Shown in pieces: positions 58,994-64,000 of a DNA stretch of 64,000 nt. The translations under genes were made by a program, and so were the position numbers. The stretch lies in contig NZ_JACHFE010000007.1 in NCBI RefSeq assembly GCF_014201735.1, positions 1 to 64,000 of the forward strand. The letters are read 5' to 3'. The stretch comes from Marinobacter oulmenensis. Its GTDB lineage: Bacteria; Pseudomonadota; Gammaproteobacteria; Pseudomonadales; Oleiphilaceae. Positions within the stretch are counted from its first letter, which is position 1; each line of letters opens with the position of its first letter. The notes under the pieces were generated by a model. The model was not told where the DNA came from and searched no databases. It saw only the letters and a list, made by a program, of their open reading frames with translations.

Positions 58994-61900
58994 TTACTCC
59001 GGACGTGCCCGGGTGCTGGCCAGAAGGCTGCGCAGGTTCGCGGCCTTCGGTTTGACCAGCCAGAAACGGCCGATGTAATCGTCGAAATCATCAAGAATCT
59101 CTTCTGCCCAGGCACTGCCGGTTTCTGAAATATGCTCCCGGATCACACCGCGCAGGTGGTTCCGGTAGGATTCCATGTCTTCCCGGGAAATGCGCTGGAT
59201 CTCCACCAGCTCATGGTTGTATTTATCAACGAAGGTGTTGTCCAGGTCCAGCACATAGGCAAAACCGCCGGTCATGCCGGCACCAAAGTTGTAACCGGTG
59301 TGACCAAGCACGGTGACCAGGCCACCGGTCATGTATTCACAGCAGTGGTCGCCCGCGCCTTCGACAACCGCATGGGCTCCGGAGTTTCGCACCGCGAAAC
59401 GCTCGCCTGCGGTTCCGGCCGCAAACAGCTTGCCACCGGTGGCGCCATACAGACAGGTGTTACCGACGATGGCGGTCTCCTGGGTTTCGAAGTCACTGCC
59501 ACGGGGCGGCTTGACCACCAGCTTGCCGCCGGTCATGCCTTTGCCCACGTAGTCGTTGGCGTCACCTTCAAGCACCAGGTTCAGACCGCCCACGTTCCAG
59601 ACACCAAAGCTCTGCCCGGCGGTACCGGTCAGATCCAGGGTGATCGGAGCGTCCACCATGCCCTGGTTGCCGTGCCGGGCGGCAATTTCGCCGGAAAGGC
59701 GTGCGCCGATGGAACGGTCACAGTTGGTGACCCGGTAACTCCAGGCACCGCCGGATTTCTCCTCAATAGCCTTGATGATGTCAGACACCATCTGCTCCGC
59801 CAGGCGCCCCTCATCAAACGGATGGTTGCGCTCCACCTGGCAGGTCTGCGGCTTGTCGGCCGGGATATGATCGTTCTCCAGAAGACGGCTCAAATCCAGT
59901 TTCTTCTGGCGCTCGGTATCACCCGGCAGACGCTCCAGCAGGTCCACCCGACCCACCAGTTCCTCGAGACTGCGCACGCCCAGGCGAGCCATCCACTCCC
60001 GGGTTTCCTCCGCCACAAAGCGGAAGAAGTTCATGGCCATCTCAACCGTGCCCTTGAAATGCTCCTCGCGCAGGTAATCGTTCTGGGTGGCGACACCGGT
60101 GGCACAGTTGTTCAGGTGACAGATTCTCAGGTACTTGCAGCCCAGGGCCACCATCGGAGTGGTGCCAAAGCCAAAGCTTTCCGCACCAAGGATCGCACCT
60201 TTAACCACATCCAGGCCGGTTTTGATGCCACCATCGGTCTGCAGGCGGATCTTGCCCCGCAGGTCGTTGGCGCGCAGCGCCTGCTGGGTTTCGGTCAGGC
60301 CGAGCTCCCAGGGCGAACCGGCATAACGGATCGACGTCAGCGGACTCGCCGCCGTACCGCCGTCGTAACCGGAGACAGTGATCAGGTCGGCGTAAGCCTT
60401 GGCGACACCAGCCGCAATCGTGCCTACACCAGGCTCTGAAACCAGCTTGACCGAAACCAGGGCATCCGGATTGACCTGTTTGAGGTCAAAGATCAGTTGC
60501 GCCAGATCCTCAATCGAGTAGATGTCATGGTGCGGGGGCGGTGAAATCAGGGTCACGCCCGGCACGGAATAACGCAGGCGAGCGATCAGTTCGTTCACCT
60601 TGCCACCCGGCAACTGGCCGCCTTCGCCCGGCTTGGCGCCCTGGGCCACCTTGATCTGCATGACATCAGCGCTGCGCAGATATTCGGCAGTGACACCGAA
60701 GCGGCCAGAGGCCACCTGCTTGATCTTGGAACGCTTGTTGGTGCCGTACCGGACCGGATCTTCACCACCCTCACCGGAGTTGGACCGGCCACCGAGCGTA
60801 TTCATCGCGACCGCCAGTGCCTCGTGGGCTTCCGGCGACAGGGCGCCGAGTGACATGGCGGCGGAGTCAAACCGGGGGAAGATGTTTTCCACCGGCTCCA
60901 CTTCAGACACATCGATGGACTTCAGGTCCTTGCGCAAGACCAGCAGGTCACGCAGGGTCGCCACCGGTCGCTCGTTCACCAGGCCGGCATACTCCTGATA
61001 GGTGCCGTAGTTACCACTGCTCACCGCATCCTGCAGTTTGCCCACAACATCCGGGTTGAAGGCGTGGTATTCCTGGCCGTGAACATACTTGAGCAAGCCA
61101 CCCTGGGAGATCGGCTTGCGAGGCTTCCAGGCCACGGCCGCCAGTTGCTCCTGGTCCTGCTGGAAGTCATAAAAGTCCGCGCCCTGGATACGGCTCGGCA
61201 CACCTTTGAAACACAGATCGACCACGCTTTCAGACAGGCCGATGGCTTCAAACAACTGGGCACCACGATAGGAGGTGATGGTGGAGATGCCCATCTTCGA
61301 CAGGATCTTCAGCAGCCCCTTGTTGATGCCCTTGCGGTAGTTATTCTTCGCTTCGATCGGATCCATCATCAGCTCGCCGGTGCGGATCAGATCGTTCAGC
61401 ACCTGGTACGCGAGGTACGGGTAAACGGCGGTGGCACCGAAGCCGAACAGTACGGCGAAGTGGTGCGGATCCCGGGCCCAGCCGGTCTCAACGATGATGT
61501 TGGTGTCACAACGCAGACCACGGGCGACCAGGTGATGATGCACGGCACCGGTGGCCATCAGGGCGTTGGCGGGCAACTGCCCCTCGCTCAGGTCCTTGTC
61601 GGTCAGGATCAACAGAACCTTGCCATCACGGACGGTCTGTTCGGCCTGATCACAGATATTGCGAATCGCCTGCTCCAGCCCCACTTCCGGGCTGTATCCG
61701 AGGGAGACACGCGCCACCTCAAAGCCGGGCCGCTCGTTGTTGCTGATCTTCAGGAACTTGCCCGGCGACAGTACCGGCGTGGTCAGGATAATCCGGTCCG
61801 CGTGCCCCGGCGTTTCCTCAAAAACGTTCTGCTCGGCCCCCAGGCAGGTCTCCAGAGACATGACAATGGATTCCCGCAGCGGGTCGATGGCCGGGTTGGT

Positions 61901-63442
61901 CACCTGGGCGAACTTCTGGCGGAAATAGTCCGCAACGTGACGAACCTTGCTGGAAAGCACCGCCATGGGTGTGTCGTCCCCCATGGAACCGACGGCTTCC
62001 TGGCCATTCTCACCCAGCGGCCGCAGAACCTGATCACGCTCCTCAAAGGATACGTTGAACATTTTCTGGTGAATCAGCAGATCGTCCGGGTCCATCAGTT
62101 TGAACTCGGGCGTTGCCTGATTCAGCGTGGTTTCGACCCGCAGGGCGTTCTCTTTCAGCCAGCGCTTGTAGGGCTGGGCGGTCTTCAGCCGCTGGTCGAC
62201 ATCAGCGGTGTGCAGCACTTCCCCGGTTTCGGTATCAACCGCCAGCATCTGGCCCGGACCGACCCGGCCCTTGGCAACCACATCTTCCGGCTTGTAGCTG
62301 TAGGTGCCCACTTCTGAGGCCAGGGTAATGAAATCATCCTTGGTCACTACCCAGCGCGCCGGACGCAGACCATTACGGTCCAGCATACACATGGCGTAGC
62401 GGCCATCAGACATAACCAGCCCGGCAGGCCCATCCCAGGGTTCCATGTGCATGGAGTTGTATTCATAGAACGCCCGCAGCTGGGAGTCCATGGTATCCAC
62501 ATTCTGCCATGCGGGCGGAATCATCATCCGGACCGCGCGGAACAGGTCGACGCCCCCGGCCAGCAGAACCTCCAGCATGTTATCCATGCTTGAAGAGTCA
62601 GATCCGGAGAGGTTTACCAGCGGCTGCAGGGTTTGCAGGTCCGGCAGATCCGGCGAACTGAACTTGGCAGCACGGGCAATTGCCCAGTTGCGGTTACCGT
62701 CGATGGTATTGATTTCACCATTGTGCGCCAGGAACCGGAAGGGCTGAGCCAGCGGCCAGCGCGGCATCGTGTTGGTGGAAAAGCGCTGGTGGAAGACGCA
62801 GATCGCGGTTTCCAGGTCCGGGTCACCCAGATCCTTGTAGAAGTTGGCCAGATCCGCCGGCATCATCAGCCCCTTGTAGGCCAATGTGCGATGAGAAAGG
62901 CTGCAGATATAGAATTCGGCGTCCTCGGCCATGTCGCGCTCGGCATGACGACGGCCAACAAACAGGCTGATGGCGAAATCTTTCTCCGATTTACCGGCCG
63001 GTTCCACAAACACCTGTTCAATGCGTGGCAGACAATCCAGCGCCATGGGCCCCAGACAACTGCTGTCCACCGGCACATCACGCCAGCCCATTACCTCCAG
63101 GCCCTGCTCGGTCAGACGCTTCTCAACGGCGGCACGGCCGGCATCGGCTTTGGCTTCTTCCTGGGACAGGAACACCTGCCCTACGGCAAACAGCTCACCC
63201 GGCTCCTTGCCGAAAGCAGTCTTCGCTGCTTTTTTCAGGAAAGTCCGCGGAGCCTGCAACAGCAGCCCGCAACCATCCCCTGTCTTGCCATCGGCAGCAA
63301 TACCGCCCCGGTGGGTCATACAGGTCAGTGATTCAATGGCCGTCTGCAACAGCTTATGGCTGGCCTCGCCCTTCATGTGGGCGATCAGGCCGAAACCGCA
63401 GTTGTCCCTGAATTCATCGGGATGATACAAGCCTGTTGTCAT
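58994..63442 (-). CDS. gltB: Glutamate synthase large subunit (NADPH)
   Basis: This subunit makes two glutamates from glutamine and 2-oxoglutarate in ammonium assimilation. The 1482-residue protein has a short propeptide and a catalytic N-terminal Cys15 (NCGFG) for the glutaminase domain (about 15-430). The central domain, the FMN synthase domain (about 860-1220, with the 3Fe-4S cysteines in [13 protein letters not shown] near residue 1120) and the C-terminal beta-helix domain follow. The ATG at 63442 ([11 protein letters not shown]) is preferred over a start at 63481. Confidence 0.97.
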   Translation of the reverse strand: MTTGLYHPDEFRDNCGFGLIAHMKGEASHKLLQTAIESLTCMTHRGGIAADGKTGDGCGLLLQAPRTFLKKAAKTAFGKEPGELFAVGQVFLSQEEAKADAGRAAVEKRLTEQGLEVMGWRDVPVDSSCLGPMALDCLPRIEQVFVEPAGKSEKDFAISLFVGRRHAERDMAEDAEFYICSLSHRTLAYKGLMMPADLANFYKDLGDPDLETAICVFHQRFSTNTMPRWPLAQPFRFLAHNGEINTIDGNRNWAIARAAKFSSPDLPDLQTLQPLVNLSGSDSSSMDNMLEVLLAGGVDLFRAVRMMIPPAWQNVDTMDSQLRAFYEYNSMHMEPWDGPAGLVMSDGRYAMCMLDRNGLRPARWVVTKDDFITLASEVGTYSYKPEDVVAKGRVGPGQMLAVDTETGEVLHTADVDQRLKTAQPYKRWLKENALRVETTLNQATPEFKLMDPDDLLIHQKMFNVSFEERDQVLRPLGENGQEAVGSMGDDTPMAVLSSKVRHVADYFRQKFAQVTNPAIDPLRESIVMSLETCLGAEQNVFEETPGHADRIILTTPVLSPGKFLKISNNERPGFEVARVSLGYSPEVGLEQAIRNICDQAEQTVRDGKVLLILTDKDLSEGQLPANALMATGAVHHHLVARGLRCDTNIIVETGWARDPHHFAVLFGFGATAVYPYLAYQVLNDLIRTGELMMDPIEAKNNYRKGINKGLLKILSKMGISTITSYRGAQLFEAIGLSESVVDLCFKGVPSRIQGADFYDFQQDQEQLAAVAWKPRKPISQGGLLKYVHGQEYHAFNPDVVGKLQDAVSSGNYGTYQEYAGLVNERPVATLRDLLVLRKDLKSIDVSEVEPVENIFPRFDSAAMSLGALSPEAHEALAVAMNTLGGRSNSGEGGEDPVRYGTNKRSKIKQVASGRFGVTAEYLRSADVMQIKVAQGAKPGEGGQLPGGKVNELIARLRYSVPGVTLISPPPHHDIYSIEDLAQLIFDLKQVNPDALVSVKLVSEPGVGTIAAGVAKAYADLITVSGYDGGTAASPLTSIRYAGSPWELGLTETQQALRANDLRGKIRLQTDGGIKTGLDVVKGAILGAESFGFGTTPMVALGCKYLRICHLNNCATGVATQNDYLREEHFKGTVEMAMNFFRFVAEETREWMARLGVRSLEELVGRVDLLERLPGDTERQKKLDLSRLLENDHIPADKPQTCQVERNHPFDEGRLAEQMVSDIIKAIEEKSGGAWSYRVTNCDRSIGARLSGEIAARHGNQGMVDAPITLDLTGTAGQSFGVWNVGGLNLVLEGDANDYVGKGMTGGKLVVKPPRGSDFETQETAIVGNTCLYGATGGKLFAAGTAGERFAVRNSGAHAVVEGAGDHCCEYMTGGLVTVLGHTGYNFGAGMTGGFAYVLDLDNTFVDKYNHELVEIQRISREDMESYRNHLRGVIREHISETGSAWAEEILDDFDDYIGRFWLVKPKAANLRSLLASTRARPE

Positions 63443-63538
63443 AACCGTTCTCTCGCGTAGAAATACTTTCCTGCCAGCCACAATGCGTCAGACCAGACTG
63501 ATCGCACAATACACTGACACCTAAAAAGGGGGGATGGG

Positions 63539-63567
63539 ATTCTACACACGTGTAACTACGTATACAA
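63539..63567 (-). promoter_or_regulatory. Predicted promoter of gltBD
   Basis: On the minus strand there is a -35-like TTGTAT (63562-63567, three of six), a 17-bp spacer and a good -10 TAGAAT (63539-63544). The spacer contains the palindromes ACGT and ACACGTGT, which may be operator half-sites. It gives a leader of about 90 nt before gltB. Confidence 0.45.
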
Positions 63568-63598
63568 ATTTTTCGCCGTCATTGGCAGTAGCCAAAGC

Positions 63599-63632
63599 GC
63601 CTCTGAAAGCCCGGCCCAGCGCGTTCAGAGGC
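63599..63632 (-). other. Hairpin overlapping the stop of the SPOR gene
   Basis: A 9-bp stem (GCCTCTGAA with TTCAGAGGC) encloses a 16-base loop and includes the stop codon of the SPOR gene. There is no U-tract after it, so it is only a weak 3'-end structure. Confidence 0.4.
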
Positions 63633-64000
63633 TGTCAAAGGAGCGCACCCAGGGCTCACTCACACCCAGCTCATCCGGAAGGGCCCGAGCGGCATTGCGG
63701 GCTGCATCCTTCGACGGATAACTGCCATAAAACAGCATAAACCAGGGCTCGCCCTGACGCTCACCCAGTGTGTAGACCAGATTCGCGCCATCAGCGGCCC
63801 TGTCCATAACCCGCAGGATGGTTCTCTCGTAATTGCCCGCCACCAGCTGCATTGTCCAACCGGAGCGTTGGCGCAATTCGCCCAGGGCAACAAAGGCTTC
63901 CGGGCGTGCCGGCTCAAACGCCGGCTCAGCGGGCTCCGGAGCCTCCTCCCGGGCTTCGGGCACTGACTCGGGAGACGAAGCTGGCTCTGGCTCTGGCTCT
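63625..64000 (-). CDS. SPOR-domain protein (DamX-like), 5' part beyond the window
   Basis: Only the last 125 codons are visible; the frame stays open to base 64000. A Glu/Pro/Ala-rich linker, with the start of an EP repeat at the edge, precedes a SPOR domain (WTMQLVAGNYERTI to the end). Such domains bind denuded glycan strands at the division septum. Position before gltB matches the aroK-aroB-damX-gltB order of related bacteria, so a DamX-like inner-membrane division protein is likely. The N-terminus and membrane anchor cannot be checked. Confidence 0.8.
   Translation of the reverse strand, partial: EPEPEPASSPESVPEAREEAPEPAEPAFEPARPEAFVALGELRQRSGWTMQLVAGNYERTILRVMDRAADGANLVYTLGERQGEPWFMLFYGSYPSKDAARNAARALPDELGVSEPWVRSFDSL

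Noticed and set aside
63980..64000. GAGCCA tandem repeat as a phase-variation tract
   Set aside because: It is in frame and encodes a Glu-Pro linker. Six-base units cannot shift the frame, and the tract is cut by the window edge.

Overview
The window looks like chromosomal DNA of a moderately GC-rich marine gammaproteobacterium, most likely Marinobacter or a close relative. This is inferred from gene order and protein character; no database search was run. The supporting blocks are ilvBNC-pssA, clpB-pgeF-rluD facing bamD, pilSR with a minor-pilin cluster next to ispH-fkpB-lspA-ileS-ribF-murJ facing rpsT, proB-obgE-rpmA-rplU facing ispB, nrdR-ribD-ribBX-ribH-nusB-thiL-pgpA, and gltBD-hemE. A MapZ-like PilZ protein also fits. 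No prophage, insertion sequence, CRISPR array or tRNA gene was seen.

Layout. Bases 1-430 are the upstream end of an rRNA operon that runs off the left edge: three tandem promoters and a boxB/boxA leader on the minus strand. Next are the branched-chain amino-acid operon ilvB-ilvN-ilvC with pssA (607-4808), a DUF4124 gene, clpB with a heat-shock-type promoter, pgeF/rluD, bamD and nadE. From 13013 to 23491 lies a type IV pilus block: the PilS/PilR two-component system, a FimT-like pilin, then on the other strand fimU-pilV-pilW-pilX-(unknown exported gene)-pilY1-pilE. This block looks visibly more AT-rich than its surroundings. From 23675 to 31310 is a conserved housekeeping run (ispH, fkpB, lspA, ileS, ribF, murJ). 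It is followed by rpsT, a Tat-exported PhoX phosphatase, proB-obgE-rpmA-rplU, ispB, and a glutathionyl-hydroquinone reductase divergent from a LysR regulator. Two small poorly known genes come next, then the riboflavin/nusB/thiL/pgpA operon and glyA. At 48333-52290 is a two-gene accessory operon with a Fur-box-like site: a TonB-dependent receptor with an N-terminal STN domain, then a di-heme cytochrome c peroxidase. The right end holds ettA, radA, a MapZ-like PilZ gene, hemE, gltD, gltB and the 3' part of a SPOR-domain gene cut by the window edge.

How the parts relate. Most genes are core metabolism, translation and envelope biogenesis. The accessory content is the minor-pilin locus, with a CRP/Vfr-type palindrome upstream of fimU and an unrecognised exported protein between pilX and pilY1, and the receptor-peroxidase pair. 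The riboflavin operon lacks ribE, and its RibBA has lost the zinc cysteines of the GTP cyclohydrolase II half (RibBX type). Two intergenic palindromes, at 24664-24754 and 55638-55741, look like dispersed genomic repeats. The best candidates for something under-described are the receptor-peroxidase operon and the unknown pilus-cluster protein.
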